From Marixanthomonas ophiurae (GTDB lineage: Bacteria; Bacteroidota; Bacteroidia; Flavobacteriales; Flavobacteriaceae), in assembly GCF_003413745.1 (NCBI RefSeq), contig NZ_QVID01000001.1, forward strand, positions 1,426,001-1,490,000: a DNA stretch of 64,000 bases. Direction: 5' to 3'. Positions 8,171-16,799 of this stretch are shown here, one piece after another. The position numbers were made by a program, and so were the translations under genes. Positions within the stretch are counted from its first letter, which is position 1; each line of letters opens with the position of its first letter. The notes below the pieces were generated by a model. That model was not told the DNA's origin. It was given only the letters and a program-made list of their open reading frames with translations, and made no database searches.

Positions 8171-8342
8171 AGTCAAAAATATTTGTGGTTAAATGTAAAG
8201 AATACCACTTTTCTATTAAACTGAATCTATCGGGATTTATTATATAGTTATTAACGGAGTGTTTATTGTTGAGTTTTGGTTTCGGTAGTTTCGATAAATA
8301 TTCTTTCTTCCGTCGGAACACTCAGCTACTTTTTTTAACTAG

Positions 8343-10118
8343 TTATCCAATAATCATCCCTGCGATTGTTGCTGAAATTAAAGAAGCGATGGTTCCGCCA
8401 ATCAAAGCTTTCATCCCAAATCTAGATAACTGTTTGCGTTGTCCTGGCGCTAATGAGCCAATTCCTCCAATTTGTATTCCAATCGATGCAAAATTGGCAA
8501 AGCCACACAACATATAAGTGGCCATAATAATCGATTTTTCATATTTTAAATGAAGAACATTTGAAACATCTTTTAAGTCGGCCAATTGAATATAGCCAAC
8601 AAATTCACTAGCGGCGAGTTTAATACCTAATAACTGCCCCATTAACATCATATCTTCACTTGAAACTCCAATAAGCCACATTAGTGGTGCGAATAAATAC
8701 CCTAAAATAAACTCTAATGAGAGTTTCTGGTATGGAGTATAGGTTGCAATTATTTCATTTAAAGAAGTAAAATGCCAAGCTATGTTTAAGGATTCGATTG
8801 TAAAACCATCAAAACCAGCAATTCCACCTAAAATACCATTCACTAAAGCAATCATTGCTACAAATACTAATAGCATAGCTCCTACATTTACAGCTAAACG
8901 TAACCCTTCAGTAGTTCCGTTAGCAATAGAGTCTAATAGGTTGGATCCTATTTTTTCTGAAGAAACTTTCGCGTCTGTATCAACTATTTCGGTTTGAGGA
9001 TATAATATTTTTGAAATTACAATGGCTCCAGGGGCTGCCATTACAGAAGCAGCTAATAGGTGTTTGGCAAATGTAAGTCGTAAAAGTGGGTCATCTCCTC
9101 CTAAGAAGCCAATATATGCAGCAAGAACGGCTCCTGCTACAGTTGCCATACCGCCAATCATAACAAGTAATATTTCAGACTTGTTCATTTTTTCTAAATA
9201 GGCCTTTACTAAAAGAGGCGCTTCTGTTTGTCCTAAAAAGATGTTTCCGGCAACACTTAAACTTTCTGCACCTGATATTTTTAAAACTTTAGATAAAAGC
9301 CAGGCCAATGCCCGAACTACCTTTTGGATAATACCTAGGTAAAATAAAACGGATGTTAATGCCGAGAAGAATATAATGGTAGGTAGTACCTGAAAAGCAA
9401 AGATAAACCCGAAGGTATCCATATCTACCACTAGGCCTTCAAACAAGAACTTACTCCCTGCTTGCGTGTATTCGAGGATGTTAATGAAAACGTTCCCAAT
9501 GGCTTCGAAAATACTTTGTATAAACGAAACTTTTAATACTCCAATAGCAATTACAAGCTGAAAAGCTAAACCAATTCCTACTGTTTTCCAGTTAATTGCC
9601 CTGCGGTTAGAGCTAAATAAAAAAGCAATAAATATTAATGAAATCATACCTAAGATGCCACGCCATAAGCTATTAAAAGAGAAACCTTGTGCAGGGACTA
9701 TCTTATCGGTATTTTTAGTGATTGTTGGTGTTTCACTTGTTGTAGCAGTAATTACTTCGTCGTTTCGTTTATTTTTAAAGTTGTAGACTGCTTTATTTTT
9801 TGAGAAAACGAGTGAGGAGTCTGTCAAAGTTTCAACTCGATAGCGTTGTATAATGTTTTTTGGTGTGTCGTAAAAAAATACCAGAAGATTATTCTGATAA
9901 ATATAATCGCCTGAGGCTTTTATAGAATCTTTACTTTGTAGGCGGTATTCGAATCTACCGTTGTCTAAATTTAAATAATCTTGATAAGGGTCTAGGTTAA
10001 CTAAAGAAGTGTTTTTTGGGTTTTCAACTTTATGAAAGAGCCATTTTTTTTCAATTGTTTGAGAAAAAACAGTTGAACAGAAAAAACTCAAAAAAGCAAT
10101 CAATAAAAAATTCCGCAT
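8343..10118 (-). CDS. CNT-family nucleoside transporter with N-terminal periplasmic domain
   Basis: 591 residues, against about 400 for classical NupC. Residues 1-19 are a signal peptide (ending FCSTVFSQ) followed by a beta-rich domain of roughly 110 residues (KKWLFHKVENPKN, DYLNLDNGRFEYRLQSKDS, LVFFYDTPKNIIQRYRVETL), resembling small lipocalin-like folds. The rest is a concentrative nucleoside transporter: ALTSVLFYLGIIQKVVRALAW, SLSVAGNIFLGQTEAPLLV, GGMATVAGAVLAAYI, SSEDMMLMGQLLGIKLAASE and CGFANFASIGIQIGGIGSLAP. It would import nucleosides across the inner membrane with H+ or Na+. The added domain should face the periplasm. It is flanked by short non-coding gaps and appears monocistronic. 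Confidence 0.9.
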   Translation of the reverse strand: MRNFLLIAFLSFFCSTVFSQTIEKKWLFHKVENPKNTSLVNLDPYQDYLNLDNGRFEYRLQSKDSIKASGDYIYQNNLLVFFYDTPKNIIQRYRVETLTDSSLVFSKNKAVYNFKNKRNDEVITATTSETPTITKNTDKIVPAQGFSFNSLWRGILGMISLIFIAFLFSSNRRAINWKTVGIGLAFQLVIAIGVLKVSFIQSIFEAIGNVFINILEYTQAGSKFLFEGLVVDMDTFGFIFAFQVLPTIIFFSALTSVLFYLGIIQKVVRALAWLLSKVLKISGAESLSVAGNIFLGQTEAPLLVKAYLEKMNKSEILLVMIGGMATVAGAVLAAYIGFLGGDDPLLRLTFAKHLLAASVMAAPGAIVISKILYPQTEIVDTDAKVSSEKIGSNLLDSIANGTTEGLRLAVNVGAMLLVFVAMIALVNGILGGIAGFDGFTIESLNIAWHFTSLNEIIATYTPYQKLSLEFILGYLFAPLMWLIGVSSEDMMLMGQLLGIKLAASEFVGYIQLADLKDVSNVLHLKYEKSIIMATYMLCGFANFASIGIQIGGIGSLAPGQRKQLSRFGMKALIGGTIASLISATIAGMIIG

Positions 10119-10194
10119 AGAGTTTATAGATTAATTACTTCTTAAAATGATTAGGATACATAATAATACGTTTGCTGAAAGTCTTATTAAAAGC

Positions 10195-10824
10195 TTATTC
10201 TCGTTTTGAAATTTCATCTCGAATACTAGCTGCTCTCTCGTAGTCTTCATTAGCAACAGCTTCATCTAGCATTTCATTTAATTTCTTTAAAGAAAACTTA
10301 CTAAAGTTCTGTTTTGAAGGTGCAACTGATTCTTTATCTTCTCCACCAATTAACTCTTCTAAGACTGACTCTTCATCCTTTGAAATTTTATCTTTTTTCT
10401 TTTTAGGGGTTGTTTTTAAAAAGATTCCGGCCTTATCTAGAATAGCTTTATAGGTAAAAATAGGTGCATTAAACCGAAGTGCTAATGCAATAGCATCGCT
10501 TGTGCGAGCATCAACTATTTCTTCCAATCCGTCGCGTTCACATATAATGCTGGAGTAAAAAACACCATCGACCAACTTGTGAATAATCACTTGCTTGATT
10601 ACGATTTCAAACCGGTCTGCGAAATTTTTAAAAAGGTCGTGGGTGAGTGGGCGAGGGGGTTTTATTTCTTTTTCCAACGCAATAGCAATAGATTGCGCTT
10701 CAAAGGCTCCAATAACGATTGGTAATTTTCGTTCCCCATCCATTTCGCTTAATATTAAAGCGTATGCGCCATTTTGCGTTTGGCTATAGGAAATTCCTTT
10801 TATGTTTAGTCTTACAAGACTCAT
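10195..10824 (-). CDS. Bifunctional nuclease (DUF151) family protein with UVR motif
   Basis: 209 residues. The DUF151/BFN domain fills about residues 1-130: LVRLNIKGISYSQTQNGAYA, PIVIGAFEAQSIAIALE, RPLTHDLFKNFADRF and DARTSDAIALALRFNAPIFT. An acidic/lysine linker leads to a C-terminal UvrB/UvrC-like motif (KKLNEMLDEAVANEDYERAA, about 179-198). BFN proteins are described as nucleases in plants; in bacteria the role is unclear, and the UVR motif suggests a protein or DNA contact. The gene sits between the CNT transporter and etfA, with a terminator-like hairpin separating it from etfA. Confidence 0.9.
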   Translation of the reverse strand: MSLVRLNIKGISYSQTQNGAYALILSEMDGERKLPIVIGAFEAQSIAIALEKEIKPPRPLTHDLFKNFADRFEIVIKQVIIHKLVDGVFYSSIICERDGLEEIVDARTSDAIALALRFNAPIFTYKAILDKAGIFLKTTPKKKKDKISKDEESVLEELIGGEDKESVAPSKQNFSKFSLKKLNEMLDEAVANEDYERAASIRDEISKRE

Positions 10825-10877
10825 TAAAGAGGTATGATTTCAATGTTAAAGGACTTTTAAAAGTCCCCATAAAAATA

Positions 10878-10918
10878 AAGCTGTTTAAAAAAGGAAGTTT
10901 CCTTAATTAAACAGCCTT
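10878..10918 (-). terminator. Probable terminator after etfA
   Basis: On the minus strand an AGGCTGTTTAA arm pairs with TTAAACAGCTTT across a spacer that itself folds (AAGGAAAC/TTCCTT), followed by a T-rich stretch (TTTATTTTTAT). It lies between the etfA stop at 11023 and the BFN start at 10824. The remainder of the gap holds nothing I recognise. Confidence 0.6.
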
Positions 10919-11022
10919 TAATATCAGGCACAAAGTAACAAAAATTATGCTTTCCATGATTAGCTTCGATAAAATTTCTTTTATAGAAAAAGAAATCACG
11001 CTACTGCCAAATAATGGAAGGC

Positions 11023-11991
11023 TTATCCGTTTTGAGCCTTAAACTCTTTTAGTTTTTCATTCAGCTTAGGCACTACTTCAAAAGCATCGCCTACAATACC
11101 GTAATCTGCATTTTTAAAGAAAGGCGCTTCAGGATCGTTATTTATAACCACTTTAGTTTTTGAAGCGTTAATACCAGCTAAGTGCTGTATAGCTCCAGAA
11201 ATACCTATTGCAATGTATAAATTTGCAGCAACTGGCTTACCTGTTTGCCCTACGTGTTCACTATGAGGTCTCCACCCCATATCGCTTACGGGTTTAGAAC
11301 AAGCAGTCGCAGCTCCTAAAATATCGGCCATTTCTTCAATCATTTCCCAGTTTTCAGGACCTTTAAGACCACGACCACCAGAAACTACAATTTCAGCATC
11401 GGCTATAGTAACTTTATCTGTTGCCTTATCTACGGAAACCACATCTACTGAAAAATCTTCAGAAGAAAGTTCTGGTGCAAAATCTTCAGCAGTTCCTGCT
11501 GCTTCGTTTTCTTTTACTCCATATGCGTTTTTTGCTAATCCTATTACTTTTACATCCGTTTTAAACTCGGTAATCGAAAATGCTTTATTAGTGAAAACAC
11601 TGTGTTTTACCTTAAAGGGCTCTGTACTTTCAGGTAGTTCGGTTACGTTAGATACGTATCCTGCATCTAAATTTACAGCTAATAATGGTGCCATATATTT
11701 GCTGTTCGCACTGCTAGAAACCACAACTACTTTAGCGCCTTCCTTTTTTGCTGCTTGTGCTACGGCATCTGCATAGGCCTCAGCATTAAATTTACTTAAT
11801 TTGTCATTAGAAACATTCAATACTTTATCGGCACCATATTTTCCAAGTTCACTAGTATCACCTCCGTTTATAGCTACAGCGGTTACTGGCACGCCCATTT
11901 TGTCTGCTATTCCTTTAGCATAGGACACAGCTTCTTGAGCAATTTTTTTAAATGTTCCTTCTTCGGATTCTGTATATACTACTACTGACAT
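11023..11991 (-). CDS. etfA: Electron transfer flavoprotein subunit alpha
   Basis: 322 residues, normal length. The C-terminal FAD-binding domain is clear: VSGGRGLKGPENW, DMGWRPHSEHVGQTGKPVAA, ANLYIAIGISGAIQHLAGI (core GISGAIQHLAG), and INNDPEAPFFKNADYGIVGD. The N-terminal half has the ETF fold (VAINGGDTSELGKYGADKVL). With EtfB it forms a soluble heterodimer that passes electrons from acyl-CoA and other dehydrogenases to the quinone pool. The gene follows etfB on the same strand with a 98-bp gap. Confidence 0.96.
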   Translation of the reverse strand: MSVVVYTESEEGTFKKIAQEAVSYAKGIADKMGVPVTAVAINGGDTSELGKYGADKVLNVSNDKLSKFNAEAYADAVAQAAKKEGAKVVVVSSSANSKYMAPLLAVNLDAGYVSNVTELPESTEPFKVKHSVFTNKAFSITEFKTDVKVIGLAKNAYGVKENEAAGTAEDFAPELSSEDFSVDVVSVDKATDKVTIADAEIVVSGGRGLKGPENWEMIEEMADILGAATACSKPVSDMGWRPHSEHVGQTGKPVAANLYIAIGISGAIQHLAGINASKTKVVINNDPEAPFFKNADYGIVGDAFEVVPKLNEKLKEFKAQNG

Positions 11992-12089
11992 ATTTTATTT
12001 TTTTTGAATTCTGAAAAAATTCAGAATGTAATTTTAGTTTGCTTTAGATTTTAAATACTTCCGAAATACTCTTCGGAAACACAATGTCT

Positions 12090-12830
12090 TTAGATTACTT
12101 TAGCTTCGTTATGAAGTAAATCAACTAATTCATCAACGGTTTCAACCAATTTGATGTCACCTTTTGGAGCTGGTTTTTCAAATTGTGCCGTTTGTGTTTC
12201 AGCATTTGCATCTACAGCATCTTTTACTGTTAATGGTTTTTTACGAGCCTGCATGATACCACGCATATTTGGAATACGGAGATCACTCTCTTCTACAATC
12301 CCTTTTTGCCCACCAACTACCAATGGCAATTTTGCCTTTACGGTTTCTTTACCACCATCAATTTCACGGATGGCCGTTGCTGTGTCGCCTTCAATTTCAA
12401 GACCAATACAGGTATTAACAAAATTAGCACCGGTTAATTGTGCAATCATTCCGGGTACCATCCCACCATTATAATCAATAGATTCACGGCCTCCAAGTAC
12501 AAGATCATACCCACCTTCTTTAACTACATTGGCCAATTGCTTAGCAACTGAAAAACCATCAGTAGCTTCAGTGTCAATACGAATGGCTTCGTCTGCACCT
12601 ATAGCAAGAGCTTTTCTTAGCGTTGGTTCGGTTTCTGCACCGCCTACATTTATAACATGCACGCTAGCACCTTGTTTTTCTTTAAACCACATAGCGCGAG
12701 TAAGACCAAATTCATCATTAGGATTGATTACAAACTGTACCCCGTTTGTGTCAAATTTGGTGTCGTTATCGGTAAAATTAATTTTTGAAGTAGTGTCCGG
12801 TACGTGACTTATACACACTAAAATTTTCAT
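12090..12830 (-). CDS. etfB: Electron transfer flavoprotein subunit beta
   Basis: 246 residues from the ATG at 12830. An upstream in-frame ATG at 12875 would add 15 lysine/asparagine-rich residues that the family lacks; MKILVCISHVPDTTSKI is the standard EtfB N-terminus. Further signatures are FVINPNDEFGLTRAMWFKE, LGGRESIDYNGGMVPGMIAQ, and LPLVVGGQKGIVEESDLRIP with the family RIPNMRGIMQARKKPL signature. It binds AMP and pairs with EtfA. The start lies about 220 bp from the divergent pdhB start, so the region between them carries both promoters. Confidence 0.96.
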   Translation of the reverse strand: MKILVCISHVPDTTSKINFTDNDTKFDTNGVQFVINPNDEFGLTRAMWFKEKQGASVHVINVGGAETEPTLRKALAIGADEAIRIDTEATDGFSVAKQLANVVKEGGYDLVLGGRESIDYNGGMVPGMIAQLTGANFVNTCIGLEIEGDTATAIREIDGGKETVKAKLPLVVGGQKGIVEESDLRIPNMRGIMQARKKPLTVKDAVDANAETQTAQFEKPAPKGDIKLVETVDELVDLLHNEAKVI

Positions 12831-12998
12831 ATAATTTGTATCTTTTTGAGTATTATTTTTTTTAAGGTAATTCATTGCTAAATTTGCTTAGAATTACGTA
12901 GGCACGAAGATAAGTATATATTTCCAAAATATGCTATGCACGCATAATAAATTTCCGTTAAATGTTAATAAAAAATGCGTTCAACATTAAGAATATAC

Positions 12999-13006
12999 TA
13001 TTTTTG
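12999..13006 (+). promoter_or_regulatory. -7 box (TATTTTTG) of the pdhB promoter
   Basis: TATTTTTG fits the Bacteroidota -7 consensus TANNTTTG and lies 43 bp upstream of the pdhB ATG. A clear -33 TTG is not visible at the expected distance. This is a consensus match, not mapped data. Confidence 0.55.
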
Positions 13007-13048
13007 TCGTCTTGACAAATTTTTCAGAATAGAAAAGAAGTACTACAG

Positions 13049-14026
13049 ATGAAAACACTACAATTCCGTGAAGCGATACAGGAAGCCATGAGCGAAGAAA
13101 TGCGTCGCGATGATACTATATATTTAATGGGTGAAGAAGTGGCCGAATACAACGGCGCTTATAAAGCCAGTAAAGGAATGCTCGATGAATTTGGAGCAAA
13201 ACGAATTATCGATACTCCAATTTCTGAACTTGGATTTTCCGGTGTTGGTATCGGTTCTGCTATGAATGGCAACCGACCTATTATTGAGTTTATGACGTTT
13301 AATTTCTCGTTAGTAGGAATTGATCAGATTATCAATAATGCGGCTAAAATGCGCCAAATGAGCGGTGGACAATTTAATATTCCTATTGTTTTTAGGGGCC
13401 CAACAGCTTCCGCAGGACAATTGGGTGCAACACACTCTCAAGCTTTTGAAAGTTGGTATGCAAACTGTCCGGGATTAAAAGTGGTAGTGCCAAGTAATCC
13501 TAAAGATGCTAAAGGACTATTGAAAAGTGCCATTCGGGATGACGATCCAGTAATTTTTATGGAGAGTGAACAAATGTACGGCGATAAAGGCGAAGTGCCG
13601 GAAGGGGAGTATCTAATCCCGTTAGGAGTAGCAGAAATAAAACGTAAAGGAACCGATGTAACATTAGTTTCTTTCGGAAAAATTATTAAAGCTGCTTATA
13701 AAGCTGCCGAAGATCTTGCTGAAGAAGGTATTGAATGCGAAATTATCGACATGCGCACGGTGCGGCCTTTGGATCACGATACTATTTTGGAGTCTGTTAA
13801 AAAAACAAATAGATTAGTTATTCTGGAAGAAGCATGGCCTTTTGGTAACGTAGCGACCGAAATAACTTATCAAGTACAAAGCCAAGCTTTTGATTATTTG
13901 GATGCGCCAATCGTTAAAATAAATACGGGTGATACGCCAACGCCATACTCACCAGAGTTGCTAAAAGAATGGTTGCCTGGTCCTGAAGATGTGGTAAAAG
14001 CAGTTAAAAAAGTTATGTATAAATAA
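13049..14026 (+). CDS. pdhB: Pyruvate dehydrogenase E1 component, beta subunit
   Basis: 325 residues. The transketolase-like pyrimidine-binding half is visible in MSEEMRRDDTIYLMGEEVAE, GFSGVGIGSAMNGNRPIIEF and FRGPTASAGQLGATHSQAFE. The C-terminal domain follows with LVSFGKIIKAAYKAAEDLAE, EIIDMRTVRPLDHDTI and LEEAWPFGNVATEI. With the E1 alpha subunit (not in the window) it decarboxylates pyruvate using thiamine diphosphate and acetylates lipoyl-E2. The PLDHDTI and EAWPFG motifs favour pyruvate over branched-chain 2-oxoacids, but the specificity is by family resemblance. A hairpin terminator follows 45 bp downstream. Confidence 0.93.
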   Translation: MKTLQFREAIQEAMSEEMRRDDTIYLMGEEVAEYNGAYKASKGMLDEFGAKRIIDTPISELGFSGVGIGSAMNGNRPIIEFMTFNFSLVGIDQIINNAAKMRQMSGGQFNIPIVFRGPTASAGQLGATHSQAFESWYANCPGLKVVVPSNPKDAKGLLKSAIRDDDPVIFMESEQMYGDKGEVPEGEYLIPLGVAEIKRKGTDVTLVSFGKIIKAAYKAAEDLAEEGIECEIIDMRTVRPLDHDTILESVKKTNRLVILEEAWPFGNVATEITYQVQSQAFDYLDAPIVKINTGDTPTPYSPELLKEWLPGPEDVVKAVKKVMYK

Positions 14027-14070
14027 AAAACACAAAGTGTGCATCACTTTTGGTGTATACTTAATTTATA

Positions 14071-14107
14071 AAACCTTCATTACTTTTTTGTAATGCAAGG
14101 TTTTTTT
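14071..14107 (+). terminator. Rho-independent terminator after pdhB
   Basis: AACCTTCATTAC pairs with GTAATGCAAGGTT (one bulged C) around a T6 loop and is followed by a run of T. It lies 45 bp after the pdhB stop and 31 bp before the DUF5686 start. Confidence 0.8.
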
Positions 14108-14137
14108 ATCTACTAAGCGTAGCACATTTAAGCCTAT

Positions 14138-16615
14138 ATGAAGCAGTTACTTTTTCTAAGTTTTTTATTATTCACTTCCATTTTGGTGGCTCAAACCAAG
14201 GTAAGTGGACATATTAAGGATGCTTCTGGGGAGTCGTTGCCTTTTGTGAATGTTATTTTTAAGGATTCAAATGAAGGGACGATTTCCAACGAAGAGGGTC
14301 GCTTTTATCTAGAAAGCGATACTCGTTATGATGCGGTCGTGTTTTCATTTATAGGGTTTAAAACCAAAGAAGTTCCTTTAGGAGCCAAAAACACTTATAA
14401 AATGGAGGTGGTTTTAGAAGAAGAAGCCTCTGCTCTAGACGAAGTAGTTCTTATAAGTGGTAAACAGCCTAAAGAAAACAATCCGGCGATAGACATTCTT
14501 CGAAAAATATGGGAAAACCGTCGTGAAAACGGGGTTAAAAAGTTTAAGCAGTACAGCTACGATAAATATGAAAAGCTAGAGTTTGATTTAAATACCATCG
14601 ATAGTACACTCATAAAAAGCCGAATTTTTAAAGGAATGGAATTTATCTGGGACCAGATAGATACTTCAAACGTTACTGGAAATTCTTATCTCCCAATTTT
14701 CATAAATGAAGCTTATTCAAAAGTTTATGGGGATAACGTTTTAAATGAAGAAAAAGAAGTGTTGAAAGGAAACAAAAATTCCGGTTTTCAAAACAACCAA
14801 ACCCTTATTGCTTTTGTAAAAGACCTTTACAAAGAATACAACGTGTATGATAATTATCTGAAATTTTTCGATAAGGCCTTTACCAGTCCGCTATCCCGAA
14901 CAGGTATCGATGTTTATAATTATAAACTGTTAGACAGCGCGTATCGCGATAACAAATGGTGCTACAATATTGTGTATTACCCACGCAGACAAAACGAACT
15001 TACTTTTAAAGGTGATTTTTGGGTGAACGATAGTACGTGGGCCATAAAAGAAATAAACCTGCAGGCTTCTAAAAGTGCCAATATCAATTGGGTGCGTGAG
15101 ATATATATTGAACAGGAATTTGACGTATTAAACGATAGTACTTTCTTGATAACGCGTGATCATTTTTTAAGCGATTTCAGTCTTCGGAAAAAAGAAGAAG
15201 CACAAGGTGTTTACGGGAGAAGAACAACTTTGTACGATGATTATGAGTTCGATATAAAAAAGGATAAAAGCTTTTACGGCGAACAGACCGACCCTTATAA
15301 CGAAGAAATTTACAACCGTTCCGATAGCTTTTGGGATCAAAACCGAATGGAGACCTTAAATAAGGATGAAAAGGGGGTTTATAAAATGCTCGACACGCTA
15401 AAAACAGTTCCTCGTTTTAAAGCACTCTATAATATTGGTTCTACGTTGGCAAGTGGATATTATCAAGTGGATAATTATGATATTGGTCCCGTATTTTCCA
15501 TTTTTGGTTTTAATGAAGCAGAAGGACTCCGCATTCGTTTGGGTGGCCGAACCTATTTCAGTCAAAATGATCCTTGGCGAATTGAAACCTTTGGAGCTTA
15601 TGGCTTTAAAGATGAGCGATTTAAGTTTGGGGTTTCAGGAAAACTATTGTTAGACAGGAAATCACGGTTAACCGTTTTCAGTGGTTACCGAAAAGATGTA
15701 GAGCAAACAGGAGCAACATTAACCACTAGTAACGATGTATTAGGGCGTAGTTTAGCGTCTTCTTCCTTAATTTCAGTAGGAGCTAACGACAGGTTAACCC
15801 GTATAAAATTAGCAACAGCCGGATTTTCAGTAGAACCCGCTAAGAATTTTATGGTTAGAGTAACAGGATCGCATCGAAAATTGCGGTCTGCTACCGAAAC
15901 ATTTAGCCTCGATTATTTTGCTGAAGATGGAAGTGTAAAAAGCACTATTTCGCAACCTGAAATTGAATTAGGGCTCTTTTATACTCCTAAAAGAAAGACG
16001 TCTGGTTACGGTGTAGAACGAACCATTATTAACGACGGTGAGTATCCGAGTTTCTATTTAGGGTATACTTATGGTCTGAAAAACGTATTAGATGGCGATT
16101 TTGAATATAAAAAATTACAAGCATTATATACTCAACCGTGGGTTATTGGAGGTATAGGTCGTCTGACTTCTACCATTGAGGCAGGGAAAATTTTTGATCC
16201 AGTTCCGCTGGGCTTGTTGAGCCCTGTGCCTGGTAACCAAACCTACTTTAGTTTGTATAATGCGTTTACCAATTTAGATTATTACGAATTTGTTACCGAT
16301 ACCTATACATCCCTGCATTTGCAGCATAATTTTGGCGGTCGAATTTTTGGGCGTATTCCTGGCCTTCGTGATTTAGATCTTCGAGAAATTATTGGTTTTA
16401 GAGCTGTTTATGGCGAAATATCTGATGATAATATAGCACTAAATGCTTCAAATATTGTGTATCGCGCCCCAGAAGATATTTACTGGGAGTGGAGTGTAGG
16501 TGTTGGGAATATTTTCAGAATATTTAGAATTGACTTTAACTTTCGTGGAAATTACTTAGGGAATCCTGATGCTCGTTCGTTTGGAGTTACCGGTATTTTT
16601 GGCTTTTCTTTTTAA
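14138..16615 (+). CDS. DUF5686 outer-membrane protein with carboxypeptidase-like regulatory domain
   Basis: 825 residues. A signal peptide (MKQLLFLSFLLFTSILVAQ) is followed by a CarboxypepD_reg-like domain at about 20-105 (VSGHIKDASGESLPFVNVIF, GFKTKEVPLG). The DUF5686 region starts with ILRKIWENRRENGVKKFKQY and continues through NELTFKGDFWVNDSTWAIKE to a beta-rich C-terminus that ends in Phe (GVTGIFGFSF), as outer-membrane barrels do. This family is common in Bacteroidota; no function is assigned. It is predicted to be an outer-membrane protein, not a TonB-dependent receptor, since no plug domain is present. It is transcribed alone, with terminators on both sides. Confidence 0.87.
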   Translation: MKQLLFLSFLLFTSILVAQTKVSGHIKDASGESLPFVNVIFKDSNEGTISNEEGRFYLESDTRYDAVVFSFIGFKTKEVPLGAKNTYKMEVVLEEEASALDEVVLISGKQPKENNPAIDILRKIWENRRENGVKKFKQYSYDKYEKLEFDLNTIDSTLIKSRIFKGMEFIWDQIDTSNVTGNSYLPIFINEAYSKVYGDNVLNEEKEVLKGNKNSGFQNNQTLIAFVKDLYKEYNVYDNYLKFFDKAFTSPLSRTGIDVYNYKLLDSAYRDNKWCYNIVYYPRRQNELTFKGDFWVNDSTWAIKEINLQASKSANINWVREIYIEQEFDVLNDSTFLITRDHFLSDFSLRKKEEAQGVYGRRTTLYDDYEFDIKKDKSFYGEQTDPYNEEIYNRSDSFWDQNRMETLNKDEKGVYKMLDTLKTVPRFKALYNIGSTLASGYYQVDNYDIGPVFSIFGFNEAEGLRIRLGGRTYFSQNDPWRIETFGAYGFKDERFKFGVSGKLLLDRKSRLTVFSGYRKDVEQTGATLTTSNDVLGRSLASSSLISVGANDRLTRIKLATAGFSVEPAKNFMVRVTGSHRKLRSATETFSLDYFAEDGSVKSTISQPEIELGLFYTPKRKTSGYGVERTIINDGEYPSFYLGYTYGLKNVLDGDFEYKKLQALYTQPWVIGGIGRLTSTIEAGKIFDPVPLGLLSPVPGNQTYFSLYNAFTNLDYYEFVTDTYTSLHLQHNFGGRIFGRIPGLRDLDLREIIGFRAVYGEISDDNIALNASNIVYRAPEDIYWEWSVGVGNIFRIFRIDFNFRGNYLGNPDARSFGVTGIFGFSF

Positions 16616-16744
16616 AGGATGAATTGATGAGATGCTTTATTTTCATTTCGACTGTAAGGAGGAATCACATCTCACATTCACGCCTTACTTTTCAGTTTGA
16701 TAATAAAAATCACATGAAATTTTCCTCGTAATATTTCAGAAATA

Positions 16745-16776
16745 AAAAACTGCCACCTTACAAGATGACAGTTTTG
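16745..16776 (-). terminator. Terminator after the TonB-dependent receptor
   Basis: On the minus strand AAAACTGTCATCTT pairs with AAGGTGGCAGTTTT (G-U pairs allowed) around a short loop, followed by TTTTTTATT. It lies 24 bp past the receptor stop. The rest of 16616-16799 shows no gene. Confidence 0.75.
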
Positions 16777-16799
16777 TATACTTTAAATTATTTTATTTT

